Assembly (NCBI GenBank): GCA_000697665.1
Contig: KL197732.1
Location: 122,316-186,315, forward strand
Length of the DNA: 64,000 nucleotides
Direction of reading: 5' to 3'
Source of the DNA: Jaapia argillacea MUCL 33604
Lineage: Eukaryota; Basidiomycota; Agaricomycetes; Jaapiales; Jaapiaceae
The notes under the pieces are model-generated. The model was not told the DNA's origin. It searched no databases and was given only the letters and a program-made list of their open reading frames with translations. Shown here in pieces: positions 1 to 12,500 of the stretch. Position numbers and translations under genes: made by a program. Numbering within the stretch: the first letter of the stretch is position 1; each line of letters begins with the position of its first letter.

Positions 1-870
1 TACGTACAGTCTGTATAGCTGATTATATCAGGTATGGCCTAGGGTAGGTACAGTCTGTATACCTGAACCCACCAGGTATAGCCTAGGGTGGGTACAGTCT
101 GTATAACTGAGTACATCAGGTATGGCCTAGGATAGGTACAATCTGTATACTTGAACCTACTGGGTATGGCCTAGGGTACATACAATCTGTATGTCTCAGT
201 CTACTGGGTACACCGTGGGGTAGGTACAATCTGTATAAGTAGTATCCTGGGTATGGCCTAGGATATGTACAGTCTGTATAGCTGATTATATCGGGTATGG
301 CCTAGGGTAGGTACAATCTGTATACCTGAGTCTAATGGGTATGGCCTAGGGTAGGTACAATCTGTATACCTGAACCCACTGGGTACGGCCCAGGGTAGGT
401 ACAATCTGTATGCCTGAGTCTAACGGGTATAGCCTAGGGTAGGTACAATCTGTATACCTAAGTACATCAGGTATGGCCTAGGATATATACAATCTGTACA
501 TTTCAGTCTAATGGGTACACCGTGGGGTAGGTGCAATCTGTATAATTAGTATTCTGGGTATGGCCTAGGGTATATACAGTCTGTATACCTGAGCCTACCA
601 GGTTTGGCCTAGGGTACATGCAATCTGTATAGATGAGTACATTGGGTATGGCCTGATCCTACATACAGCCTGTATTGGAGACTTGACTGGGTGTGGCCTA
701 GCAAAGGTACAATCTGTATCTCTAGCATGTCTGGTATAGCCTAGTGAAGGTACAATATGTATTGAACATGGGACTGGGTAAGCACTATGGTCAGTACAAC
801 TTGTATTGACTATCCTACCAGGTATGCCCAGGGCTAGATACAGTCTGTATCCATTATCAACCAGGTATAC
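1..870. repeat. 44-bp minisatellite, about 20 degenerate copies
   Basis: A head-to-tail array built on a core like GGTACAATCTGTATACCTGA followed by GGGTATGGCCTAGGGTA. The start of the core recurs at 47, 91 and 135, which gives a 44-bp period. Copies differ by scattered, mostly transition changes and become hard to recognise after about 780-870. The array runs off the left edge, so its full length is unknown. No open frame spans it. Confidence 0.9.
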
Positions 871-1490
871 CCTGCTTTAGGGACTGGCTGTAATCCTGAT
901 ATACCCTATTTTGTGGTACATCTGTGTTCCAGGTGGCCTCCGGGTAGGCTGCAAAATATGCAATCTGTACACCCCGGGTATACCCTTAGGTAAGGGTAAA
1001 AAGTACTGAAGGGGCTCCTTCTTACTATATCCTGCTTCGGTGTTGTGGAGCTCGGATATGTTGGTTGCCTATGGCACTTAGGCTTGCTGTGTCTCATCTT
1101 TCTTACTGCTTCCTAAATGATGCTAAAATATTGTTCTTGTTTCAGTAATTTATTCCCACAAGAAGTATATTGAGAGATACCTGGAAGGACTTTGGGTAAC
1201 CCTATTTTAAGGCTAAAGAAGCCTGCATGGGGAAATAACACTAATAATATGACAATACCGCATGGAACCCCTCACAGGTTTCACGCTGTCCAGGGAGAAA
1301 CATCATCCCCTGGAGATATAAAAACGGTAGACAAACCTGATGAGTCTTCACAAAGACGAAAGCCCCCTATGCCTAAGACGCCTAGGACCTTGTTCATCTA
1401 CCAACTCATCCACTGCTTACCTTTCGCCATCCCCCCCAAGTTCAAGTTGTTCAACACATCCACACAAGTTACTTTAAAACCGACCGTGCC
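871..1490. other. no recognisable gene
   Basis: Decayed traces of the 44-bp repeat fade out to about 980. The rest holds only short open frames (one from 1,192 to 1,626 on the plus strand) with no motif I recognise. Confidence 0.5.
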
Positions 1491-2259
1491 ATGCTCGGTT
1501 TACCATTCTTTGATTTCAAATTCACTTCAAGCCCACCCATCTATTTTGTTGTGTCCCTTGAGCTGGGTCTTTGTTTCGATGGGTCGTTCAACAGAATACT
1601 ACAACTTTGGAACGGTGCCAACTTGAAAGTGTTGCTGAGGCCGAAGATCTACTTACCTGCATGTCCCTTGCCGTCTCCCTTTTCTCCTTTCCTTGCTGTC
1701 GGTGCTGGTCTCCCTGATGTCATTGTTCACAGTCACAAGGCTCATCTCACCCAGGATGGTCCAGCAGTCTTCCCTACTCTGCAAACTCCCTCAAGAAATC
1801 TCGAAAACATCACTGTCAAAGTTGTCTTGCTAGATCCGATTGGCCATTCAAAAATCATCCCTCCTGCTTGCTATATACAAACAAGTCACCTTGACTTCCG
1901 ACAACCCCAACTCTCAAGTCCTCTACAGATGTGTTTTCAAAGCATGCTTCGCTAGCAGCACTTTCAAATGCAGGTTTCATGAAAGCGAGATCCTTCCCGT
2001 CCACTTCGCAGAGCAGTTGCGCAAGAACTGCAACGTGATGCATGTATTCAAAATAGCTACTTTGCAGGTGCCGGGTTTGGAGGAGAGGTTTTGGGAGGTG
2101 GTGTTGATGGTGGTGGAGAATGATGGGAGGAATCAGATTCAGCTTAAGGCTGTTGGTGTGGATGTGTTTGTGGATAAGTTTGTCAGGCGAGACTTTGGAA
2201 GGATCGAGGCAGGTTTTGTGGTTGGCCTCCAGATAATGCTATTAGTTCCCTTGCAATGA
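1491..2259 (+). CDS. unrecognised ORF pair, possibly exons of one decayed gene
   Basis: Two overlapping plus-strand open frames lie here: 154 codons from 1,491 and 139 codons from 1,840. The second has a mixed, protein-like composition, with stretches such as VLYRCVFKACFASSTF, EILPVHFAEQLRKNC and RFWEVVLMVVENDGRNQ. That is less biased than chance ORFs in this window. I do not recognise a domain, signal peptide or membrane segment. The frame change between the two could be a short intron or a frameshift. No clear start context or neighbour helps to assign a role. It may be a fragment of a host gene carried into the repeat region, or it may be spurious. Confidence 0.25.
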
Positions 2260-2744
2260 GGCTTCACTGGTTTTTTGCTACGAATGGTATGCCATTTTGT
2301 CTTCGTAGGTTCATTGACACTCACCTAGTCCTGTAGAGAAGCTCACGAAGGAGGTGCCTCAATATAGGTGGCAGATGATTGGTCCTGTCACCCCCTTCGT
2401 CCATCTCACCTTTTGGGTATGTGTCTCTTCTGTCTCACCTCAGTCTCCTTACTAACATAACACATAGTGCCCCTCTTTCTATGCTCCAGACATCCACTAC
2501 GAACTCCCCCTCATCCACTCCAACCTCTCTCCCACCCAACCCCACTCAGCCTGAACCGCACATGGCCCTTGGCCAATCTACCACTCTCCAACCAAAATCC
2601 ACAAAGAAATCCCCCACTTCGGTCACCATCTCCACCTCACAATACCTCTCACCTCAACCACAGCCAAGCTAATCTACTTCGCCTGCCGCAAAGTCGTACC
2701 CACTCATGTCACTGACCTATTGCCACCTTTGAGGTCAATGGAGT

Positions 2745-3300
2745 ATCCGACGGGTCTGACGAAGGATGATATATGAGATTAATGTGTTTCCGCAGGCAAA
2801 TTTAGAGGAGAGTCTGAGGTAGAATTGGTGGGAGGGTGCTGAGGGAGTAGAAGGTGATAAGAGGGTGGAGAGGAAACCACTGAGTGTGAGGTGGGATCAA
2901 GAGTGTGAGAGATGGTGTATGATGAAGTGGGGTTTGTGGAGGCAGCCTTAGGGGAAAGAACAGGTTTATGAGATTGGGATGTTGTCAGGGTTATGGTATG
3001 GTCAAATGCTCGTACCTTCTTTTCACCCACATTGTTTTCATTGGGTTTTCACTGATAATTTATTCCTCACCACTTTCTTGGGTTCTGTCAGATCTGAACT
3101 ATATGGACCTCGTCCGAACCGCAAATATGCCTGTCGCATTCAACCAAACCGACCCTTTCGTCAATGGAAGGCCTGTGTATATGCACATACAAAAACATCA
3201 TTGCATCTCACTGATACTCTGTATCCCTTTGCTGACCTCGACAAGCATGGTATCAACAATGCTTGGTTTCCCACATGGAGGTCTCCAAGAGGGCAACAAG
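2745..3300 (+). pseudogene. truncated F-box-family gene copy 1
   Basis: This stretch matches 54,880-55,440 closely at DNA level. Shared landmarks are WWEG near its start, a stretch reading YMDLVRTANMP, and NPF/DPFVNGRP followed by YMHIQ. A further piece, TLYPFADLDKHGINNAW, sits in another frame. The order of hydrophobic start, NGRPMYMHIQ-like strand and LYPF..D..GINNAWRS is what I recall from large agaricomycete F-box protein families; the F-box itself is not visible. The similarity stops near 3,300, so the C-terminal half present in copy 2 (55,990-56,287) is missing here. The pieces are not in one frame and the copy is most likely dead. The family assignment is inference; the duplication is directly visible. 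Confidence 0.5.
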
Positions 3301-5528
3301 GTTGACATTCATCTTTGTTTCTCATGTTGTCCACACATAACACTTGCACAATGCTGGTGTAAACGTCCTGTAACGTTGGCGCTGCCTCAACATCCTCCTT
3401 GTCTTCTTCTTGCTTTTGCCACCCTGCAAACCGCCATTGTTGAGCTGCATCATGTCTGCGGCAACCCCAGCATCGTCTTCTAGTCTAGGGGCCTGTCAGC
3501 AAAACACCGAGAAACCAGCTCAGCCCAAGTCTCTGCTTCCATGGCCGCTGGCTTTCCCTGGTTTCCAGAGGACCAAGAACCAATAAAGTACGTATGTCAC
3601 AAAGTCCGTGCCACTCACCCATCCTCATTTATCCACATGCAGCTGATATGGTGACCATCTCAACATCCAATTTGGAACCAATCTATCAGTCTAATGACGA
3701 TGCTCCTTGCTACAAGCACCATACTCAACTCCGCCGCATTTCAAAATCCCGTGTTGCCAACAGGCGTTTAGATATTCTTTCGATAGCTTTTGCCTTGCTT
3801 TCACCATTACCAACTCCCATCACCTTCGTCCCAATCCATCAGGACCCTTGAACCGTTACCCAAGTATCAATGTCGTCAAAAGACACCGATTGGGTACATC
3901 TTTACCATACATGTCCCTCCGTCGTTCTGGACCATGTCTCTCTCCCACAATTCTGCAATCACCTGTAAACTATACTTCTCCTATGTATAGCACTCCACTT
4001 CAGGTACGCTTCAATCACTTTATCCCCCCTACACACACCTAATCCATCATTTCACGAAACCTCAGCAACCTTGGCTGATTCCATCGTCGCTGTGATTCGA
4101 GAACCACACATCTCTTGCTGATTGTTCCTACCCCCTTCCACTGGCTCATACAATACACAGGCCTTTCAAGACCTTTGTCAGGCAACGGCGTTTCCTTTCC
4201 TGTGTGTCTTATTAGCTTTAGTTCCTCATGTCCTGTATCCTCTCGATACAGAATCCATTGGCCTCCTCCTCACCCCATGCTTGCAAAATTGAATACTCAA
4301 GGGTCTATTCTGTCATTCCCATTTCTTAGGACAAGGTTCTAGGCCCTCTCTGAGCACTTATTGGTGGCCACACCTGCCAAATGGTGTCCCATGTCCATTT
4401 CCGTATTGAATGGGAGTGGATCCTCCATCGCATAACCTATTTGGATCCTCCTTTGCTTAACGCCCTGCCGATGCAGACTAGGGGTTGTATCAGAACCTAA
4501 ACACTGTCTGTCCTAGATCGTGTTCTTGGTATTTGGGGGAGTGTTTATTGCTCAGTCATTAGTGAAGTTAATTGGATGGTGAAAGTTCTTACCCTTTCTC
4601 GTACCTATGGTCTACGTCGATCTGACGTTTGGTGTCAATTGGGGAAGGCCTTGTGATGGTATCGACAATAAACATGAGGGTATTCCGAGAGCTGTATAAT
4701 ACTGACCACTTGACCACGATGCTGGCTAGCTATATGCAGCACTCAAGATCAACAGGCTTTTACTTGCGGCAGAGGAAACAAAGTGACCGTTAAGCTTGGA
4801 GGATTACGACACAGTTTGGTGCTTACCTGTGAGCCTGCTTGATCTTAATGGGAGGCGCAGAAGGCCTAAAGCTAGAAGGGATGTGAATGAAGAGTTTTGC
4901 TTGCCAACATACTAGCAGTGACTTGTGGCGGTTGGAAGGAGCACAACAGGGCATCCGTTATCAACAGCAAAGCAAAATCAATGACCTCACCTTGGCCTCA
5001 GGTACAGTACGGCAGGTACACCAAGCACCCACATGTGCCCCTCACCGAATTGATGGATCATACACACTGTTCGATCGTGCTGGCATTGCAATAGATGCAT
5101 ATCATCAATGACTACCAGTCACTCGAATTACGGTGGTCTTGACGGTGGAGAAAATGGAGGTATAGCTTGATAGGCAGAAGCAGAAGATTGATATGGATAT
5201 GTTACAGTGTGTAATTCTCAAGGGGGACAACCTTGGGTGTGATGAAAGTCCAAGCAGGGGGCGAAGATGGGAGTTTGAGTTAGCGTTGGCATTGTGGGAG
5301 GGATTGGCTGTCAGTCCGTTGGCCGTGCGAAATCTCAGGTGCTTGAAGATGCCACCACACTTGGTGCAGAAAACAATTCGACTTCTTTGGTTCAACGTCC
5401 CACGCTCCTGGATGCTATGGTGGCAGATGCCACTTCATATCAACATGGAGTTTTTGGTATTTTGACTCAAGAAGAAAATCTTAATAGGAAACTAGGATAT
5501 GGTTAAGGGAAAATTGAGCTGCTCAGAC
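3301..5528. other. no recognisable gene
   Basis: Scattered open frames of 60-110 codons (for example 3,594-3,851, 3,707-4,042, 4,115-4,342 and 5,193-5,465) lack any motif I know and overlap one another in different frames. I see no repeat shared with the rest of the window. Confidence 0.4.
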
Positions 5529-7535
5529 TGTGAGAACTTTGTTAGGGTTAGGGTTTGTTGTTGAGGAATAGCTTCCTTGCCATTGGTTCGTTGTTCCGTT
5601 GTTCCGTTTTGGACTTTTCATTCTTCCACACACTGCCATTCCTTCCCATGCTTTATACTGTGTATGGACTGCTTTTCCCTTGCCATTGTTATACCTGCCT
5701 TCACACAGCTCAGGCACTGCCATATTCCCTCTAGTATATAAGACCTGTCTTGCCTGTACAGCTCCTCAGTCTTTTCTGCGCTACTGAGGACCTAACACTT
5801 GTATGCTTACTAGGTCCTATCCTGTGTGATTGCCTTGACTGCCAGGCTCCACGGTTGATAGTCAAGTGTTATCAGGCCCCTGCGCTGAACCCTTGGCAAC
5901 AGGTTATGAGCCCCAGTGCTCGCCTGTAACAGCTCGACCTCCAATTGCTCCACCAGTCACATCTGACCAACCTCTCGCATGTCCAGTACTAGCCAACTGA
6001 CTACAAGGTCAACCACACCCACACCCTCACCGCCTGCCATGTCATCCACATCCTCCAGCTCGTCGCCCATCCCCGTCTCTTCTATCACAAAGCTCGATGG
6101 TACCAACTACACTACTTGGGCCGTCGCTGCTTGCACCTATCTCATGCTTAACAAGTTGTGGCCATATGTCATCAACCATGACTTGGTCAAACTTACCTCC
6201 ACCTTTACTCAAGCTGATAGGGACGCCTTTGCAGAAGTTGATGGGCGAGCACTCTCCACCCTTGCCATCCTCTTACACGAGTCACTCTACTACCTCGTCG
6301 ACTATGACCAACCATCCCACAAACTCTGGACCACTCTTTTGACGCTCTTCCACAAGGGCAGCGCGCTTCAAATCTTTTTGAAGTTCTAGCAGTTCTTCCG
6401 GTTCACCATCACTGAGTCGGAACCCATGAGCGTCCAGTTGGATAATCTCACCAAGCTGAAGCAGGACACCTCTGCTGGTGGTCTGATCGTCAACAAGATG
6501 TACTTTGCATTCGTCATGCTACTTGCCCTACCCAACTCATACTCCAACATTGTCGACACTATCCTCACAGTGGTCGAAGCTACCGCACTTGAACCAGCTG
6601 CTATTCACCAGAAGATCATTTCTGAGGAAGCCTGTTGCAAGTCCAACCCCTCTGCCGCCGTTGTCACCACCTCTGCGTCCCAATCTAGGGACAAGGGGAA
6701 GAAGAAACCCAGCAAGTGTCATTACTGTAAGAGGGATGGACATTGGGAGAACGAGTGTAGGAAGAGGAAGAAGGACAAGGGAGACTGAGGAGGAGGGGGG
6801 AGGGGAAATTCATCATCTACACCTGCTGTAAACGCTGCTACCACACCTGCTGTTGCTGCCATCACTGGTGAGGCTCAGGTTGCCAATGTCACTTCTTTCT
6901 GGTATGGCTCGAGTGATACCCACGCCTGGATGCTCAATTCAGGCTGCACTGAGCATATGACACCTAACATCTCCGACTTATCCAACTACACACCCTTACG
7001 TTTGCCTTTGGTGGTTCATTTGGTGGACAAGGCTAAAACATCGATCAGTCACTTGGGTACTGGCACAGTTTCTGGCTACACGATGGTGAATGGACAACAG
7101 GCTACTGTCATAATGGAATGGGTTCTGTACTGTCTCCAGATCGCCCACCATATGATCTCCATTCAATGATTGGACTCCAAAGGCCTTCACACAAGTTTCA
7201 GGAACTCAACCGCAACTATTCTCAAGGGCTTGCAGACCCTTGGTATCGGTTCACTGCGGAATGGGCAGTATTGGCTACCGCTCCATCCTGTGCCATCTGT
7301 ACATGCATCCACTGCTGTCTCTATTGAAGTCGTTCACGCACATATGGGTCATCTCAACTGGGAGGGAGTTGCTAAACTTCCTGGTTGTACACATGGCCTT
7401 GCTATCAGTTCAATGACGCAATCCTATGCTATTTGTGAGGGTTGCATGCTTGGGAAGCAACACTGGCATTCATTTCCTTCATCAAACACTCCTTGCGCTC
7501 AATACCCTCTTAATCTCACACCAGTCCCTGTACCT
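5529..7535 (+). mobile_element. Ty1/Copia LTR retrotransposon fossil, 5' part only
   Basis: A likely 5' LTR (about 5,529-5,864, with a TATATAAG-type box) is followed by a primer-binding-like site TGTTATCAGG. Next come a UBN2-type Gag region (5,979-6,790) ending in a CCHC zinc knuckle (CHYCKRDGHWENEC), an aspartic-protease-like region (about 6,930-7,170) and a GAG-pre-integrase region with an HxxH/CxxC pattern (about 7,170-7,530). This is Copia order. The element is broken in several places. It stops at about 7,535 where a KDZ-like end begins; integrase, reverse transcriptase and the 3' LTR were not found. Likely old, judged by its degree of decay. Confidence 0.8.
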
Positions 7536-7975
7536 TGATTGTAATGTTACATGACCATTACAGCCCATCACATTACAATTCCAACAGTAGCTACTGTAGG
7601 CTACTGGCCACCTACATTGCAATTCAATGGCATTACAATGTCACCTGCTGGACTCAAAAGCCAGGATCTCAAACCTCACCAAAAAACATATGGCTCAGAA
7701 AAACATATTTCACCCCAGAGAAAACACACCAGAGAGAAAAAACATATCCAGACATGGAGAAAACAAACCAGGTAGAAAAAAACAAATTCTGACATGGAGA
7801 AAACACACCAGGCAGAAAAAAACATATCATACCAAAAAAAACATATCCAGCAAAAAAAACATATGCAGTGGAAAACAAAAAAGATGGTTGGGAAAACTGC
7901 AGCTAGGGTTAGACTGGCAGAACAAAATACACAGAGCGGAAACAAAATAGACATGACAAAAAGACAAAAAAGTAA
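7536..7975 (-). mobile_element. terminal region of a KDZ-type DNA transposon (minus orientation)
   Basis: Read on the minus strand this matches the 3' end of the KDZ element at 46,380-46,610. Both carry the palindrome ACAGTAGCTACTGTA close to the outer edge, GTAATGT/CATTACAAT words around it, and then an iterated subterminal word, here AAAAAACATAT (at least five copies between 7,680 and 7,865), seen as ATATGTTTTTTT at 46,378-46,480. It cuts the Copia fossil abruptly. The iterated word is a plausible transposase-binding site, by inference. The exact terminal nucleotide and target duplication are not clear. Confidence 0.6.
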
Positions 7976-8493
7976 ATGAGGGCGAAAAGTACTCACCTTC
8001 ATGATCTTGGGTACACTCAGTTCCAGCTTCATCCCAGAGGGGGGATGGAGGTAAAAGCCTAAAATAGATGCTGAACAACAATAGTTCATTAGGTGGAAGA
8101 GGTCAAAATAAATGAGGAGCCAAATGCAGAGAAGGGGGAGGGCAATCAAATGAAAGAAACCAGGCAAAATGATAAGGGTGACCACGATAAACCAGATACC
8201 AAGCAAACAAGGAGAGCAGCAACAGATGAGGCAACACAAAAACGGGATGGAACAAACACTGAGACAACACAGCAATGAGGGGCAACAATAACAACAGCGA
8301 TGAAGGACATGGACGTGCAAGCAATCGAATAATGAAGAGTAGATAAAAATAAACAGGAATGGGAATTAGAGGAATGAGCACCTCCAGGATGCGGAAGAGG
8401 AGTGATGAAGATAATGAATTGAACCATGAGCATATATATATGAGGGTTTGGTGTCTTCAAGGCAGGGAGAGAGGACGAGTCATGTCAGCAACT

Positions 8494-10531
8494 TCAATGG
8501 TGCTTTGAGGTTGTGAACCTACAACAACTGCTGACTTCTAAAGAAAGGGACATCAGCAATCCCATCCAACTCAAAGAGGATGGCTGCACAAACCTCTTCT
8601 TCTTAGGTGCCACACCTTCTGCTCCAGCCTCAGATGTCGCACGGCATTTACAACTCCCCTTCGAGACCACAGGAGGAGCTGCCAAGTTGTCATCCACAAG
8701 ACCACTACACAAGTTGGTATTAATGAGCATGGAAGTGACTCAGATCTGAAAATATACCGCTCACCTTGTATGCAACTCAAGCATAGATCTCAACACCCAC
8801 TGGACATCATCAATCACACTCATGAGATCACCATCTTCAACGTCAACACTGCCTCCCCAAATGGCATAACCCCACCATGCAATCGAAACCATGACTGAAA
8901 TAAAACCGTTGCCTCCACACTTCCTCAACAAAGACCAATTGAGTCCAGATCGATGAAGAAGACCGCCAGTGGGAGAGCTTCGTTCAGAAGGTTGCAACAT
9001 CTGCCACCACTTGCTCCATGAAGCAAGATGGTCATCGAACAACTTTTGTGTAATGTTGGTAAATGGCAGCTTGTTTAGGTTCCATGATTGGTAGTTCTTC
9101 TTCTACTGCTGAACGACAAGAGGAACGCCAGTAGACTTGAGGGAAACTCCTTTAGGATTCTGTTGCGAGCATGTTAAGCTTATGAAAGACAGATGAATAC
9201 AGAGCAGAGAACCTACTGAGAAATTGAAATGCCTTTCAAATTCCACAAAGAGAGCGACACAAGACTGCCACTGATCACCAAGATGTAACCCCATCATAGC
9301 TGGATAACCCTCTTGCAACCACTTGGGTGACGAACCCATATCAGACAAATTGATGGCGACATCAGTGGTCAACCCAGACATACTAGAAGCGGGCACATTG
9401 CTAGCGCCAACACCAGGAGTGACTTTGCCCAACAGTGGGGGTGGGGTTGATGAGCTAGGAGGCGAATGAGCGGGGGGAGAGGGTGCAGGGTCAGGTGTGG
9501 TGGGTGGAGTGGATGCAGGACTGGATGCAAGGGGAGGAGACAATGTAGTATGGGATATGTGGTTGATTGTCTGACTGGTACTTGGCATGTGCGTCTTCAA
9601 GACCTTCTTGAGTTGCAACAAAAACTGATGACAGCTTGGAGATGAAGGCGGTTGAGCTTGGTGGTGGAAGGAACAGAGGTGTGTTTTGGACTTGAGTGAG
9701 CAGAGGTCATCGAACTGGAGTCTCAAACACAGTAGCAGGTTTGGGAGCTACAGGTAAGTTCAACATTGAACCAAAGCCAAAGCCATCAACTGCTAACATC
9801 ATCATCATCAGGTCAGGTTCAGCAACTGGGAGCTTGGTGCTGCTGGCAGTCAAAGGTGTGGTTGAAGCAAGAGGCAATCCAGCTGGTGAGCCTGTGGCAG
9901 GAGGGGATGATGCCATCCCAGATGAAGTAGGCTGAAGAAGCATACTGGTAGTCTGCGTATTGTCCATGATGATGACACTTGGATCATTGTCATCTCCTGT
10001 AGAGGTCCCCAGTCCATCCCCCAAGCCATCCCTGAAGCCATCGGCAAGGTCAAAAAGATCATTGAGAGTACTGTCGAAATCAACATCCACACCAAGGTCA
10101 ACGCCAATGTCGGATGTAGCAGCAAAGGACGCAGCTGGGGTGGTGGGTGAGTTGGTACTGGACGAAGCAGCGGAAGAGCTGGCACTTGACGAAGTAGCAG
10201 AAGAGCTGGCACTGGACCAGGCAGTAGAAGAGCTGGTGCTGAACGAGTAGGTGGGAAGGCTGGGTGAGAGGGTGGTAGAGATGGATGAGGCAGGAGACAG
10301 AACACCCTGTCCACCCACCAATGTCGGAATGGGATTTGGACTACCTGCAGTTGGAGCTCTTAGAGATGGCGTCAATGTTGATGGGTGGCTTGGAACCTGG
10401 AGAGGTGCCGCATCTGACCATGAGTCATTTGTCACTGAAACAACGTCAACAGTTTGCCGGATGCTGGGCAACAATGTGCCGCTTGATGACGGCAATGTGT
10501 TGACACCATCTTCAACAGGGAGGACACGCAC
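8494..10531 (-). pseudogene. unnamed agaricomycete protein gene riding with a KDZ end
   Basis: Three main coding blocks run on the minus strand. The first (10,531-9,707; 274 codons) is a low-complexity Ser/Thr/Ala/Pro domain with an acidic patch. The second (9,726-about 9,215) carries WLQEGYPAMMGLHLGDQW and VEFERHFNFS and ends at an AGTAGGT-type donor, with an acceptor ACAACAG near 9,160. The third (about 9,090-8,761) carries SWSKWWQMLQPS, SSPTGGLLHRSG and NGFISVMVSIAWWGYAIWGG. I recall proteins with this W-rich 'KWW..LQP....NGF..V....WW' signature as unnamed hypothetical proteins in many agaricomycetes; I know no function. The gene points toward the KDZ-like end at 7,536, suggesting element cargo. 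A stop codon and frame changes separate the blocks, so it is probably dead. Confidence 0.5.
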
Positions 10532-11875
10532 CTGACATTCTTCATCTGCTGAGGGAAGTGGTCAACTCAAACAACAATAGAGGCATTAATGGCATCAACT
10601 TACAAAAACACACCCTACCCCATCTTGCTGCTGAGGTGGCAGCTGCATCGAACCCTGTAGGATCAAACTGCTGCCATGTTTGGCCTAGGAAGCAGGAGAC
10701 GATGGAGACTATTCGTAATGCTGTTTCCATTGGAGGTGCTGCAGTTGTGGCTCCCCCAAATAACCTCCCTACCGAATCCTCAGCCTCCTGATGGCCCCGA
10801 CTGACAGTGTTCCCGGATGTCGGCGCTCAGTCAAACAAGTGGTATGTTATCTGCAGGGGAACTCAGGTTGGGATATTCACAGATTGGTAAGTGATTTCTC
10901 CTCACCTTTAGAGCGTCTTGCTGACAAGAAGGCTAGGTTGGAGGTCCAAGCTCGGGTGAACAAATTTGCAATGGTTACCTACCAGAAGTTTTCGATGAGG
11001 CGAGCCGCAGAGGATGAATTCGACCTGGTTTGAAAGAGAGGTGGTGTCAACGTGTGGAAGCCAGTCCCACACCCCACGTCTCAGCCCCTCGAAAACCCTT
11101 GACATTGGTATTGCATTTTCATTGGCAATATTGTGACAGGGGTGTTCCAAACAAGGTATGGGCTGAATCTTTCTTCATTCTTTGATGCCTAATGACAAGG
11201 TGGTGACTCTAGGGCAGACATCAAATTGCAGGGAGTGAGGATGCAGGGGACAGAATGGGAGGTTTATGAGTCAGTGGGTGCTGCAATCGATGGGTATCGA
11301 AGAGAACTCTGTGACTGTTGGGTGCATGTGAGGAACGCATAGGGTGGAGTTCCCTTTGTTGTAAAAATTCCACTCTCGTCTATGTCAACCTCGCTATCTT
11401 TTCCATCAGCATCCCCATCACTTGATTTGATTGATGTCTTTGCACAGAACCTTTGAAAACTTATCCAGAGTACCAGTAACGTTGAGAAATGACTACATAA
11501 GTATTAAGCCCACTTTGCCTGCTTGAGAAACGAGATGTCAATGTTTCGGACATTAAGTATCTTAGTTTGGATTGATATCGAGCCTTTGGTGGGGATGTGC
11601 ACTGGTATGTACTGTATCTCGTAGCTATTGATCGATTGTTTATCCTCCAAATCCACCTGTGGCTAACAAGGAACACATTGGATTCTAACTACTAAGTTTA
11701 GCCAAGTAAACATTCCATGTTATGATTCCCCGAGGTACAAGGAAGGAATCATCTATAGCAAAAATCTCTGCTAGGGATGTGCAGGGACACCTTAATCATC
11801 CCTACGGTCCCACGCACTTAGTCCCACGCTTTACTTGTGGCTGAGCGTGCAACAGTCTCTGGGTATTGCTGATGT
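10532..11875. other. no recognisable gene
   Basis: Short ORFs only (10,558-10,791, 10,791-11,033 and 11,461-11,676) without a recognised domain. This may include the promoter side of the minus-strand gene ending at 10,531. No second KDZ-like terminal repeat was found here, so the far end of that element is undefined. Confidence 0.4.
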
Positions 11876-12467
11876 AAGGTGTGTTTTCGCACACCTTTGT
11901 TTTGGTTTGGTTTCCGCCACCTTGCTTCAACTGCCTTCACTCCTCTGGGTTTTTGTGCATAGCGACTAATTCATTCATTGTTACACTAGACAAGAAGTGT
12001 CACCCAGACCCATCCCACCTCCCTCTGTCCTTCATTTTCATTATCTATTCCTTTATATTCTATTTCTATGGCTTTCACACAACTTTAACGACTTCCTATG
12101 CCTCCCAATCATGACTTCCAACAAACCGATGCCACACACCCCTCTCGGATTGAGTGCACACACACTCTCCCTCCAACCCTCTTTACTCACTGGAACAACT
12201 CTGGCATGGGCCAGGGAGGGTATTGGTAGTGTAGGAGGGCCTAAGTCTGAGGTATCGGCTATCTGGTAAGTAAATTTTTCGATTTCTTGACCATTATCAA
12301 TAACTCTCAAAATGTTGATTTCAGGGTCTTACCAACACCTGCACCCACCCATCCAAACCACTCCCCACCCCTCAAGACTGTTAGGGAACCCCACCACCAC
12401 TTGCCATTGCAAACCAAGCCATTGAACCCATCCAACGCCAACCCATCTCCTCCCCCTCTCTTAACAC

Positions 12468-12500
12468 CCACTCAGGCAGCCTCTGTAGCTGCCTGAGTGG
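12468..12500 (+). other. 13-bp perfect stem-loop H1, module 1
   Basis: Left arm CCACTCAGGCAGC, 7-nt loop CTCTGTA, perfectly complementary right arm, followed by TTTCTATTCAATATTCTG. It sits at the same module position as the stem at 13,068-13,104 but differs from it in base pairs that change on both sides. Confidence 0.85.

Noticed and set aside
1-870. Regular array resembling a CRISPR
   Set aside because: The repeats are contiguous, with no unique spacers of constant size, and the DNA is eukaryotic.
5540-5556. TTAGGGTTAGGG as an interstitial telomere repeat
   Set aside because: Only two units, lying within the likely Copia LTR; too short to count.
7669-8320. Minus-strand Cys/Phe-rich ORF of 214 codons as a membrane protein
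   Set aside because: It translates the AAAAACATAT repeats and adjacent T-rich DNA of a KDZ end; the composition is low-complexity.
9707-10531. Plus-strand ORFs 9,960-10,535 as genes
   Set aside because: They mirror the Ser/Ala-rich minus-strand frame of the KDZ-linked gene and have no motif of their own.
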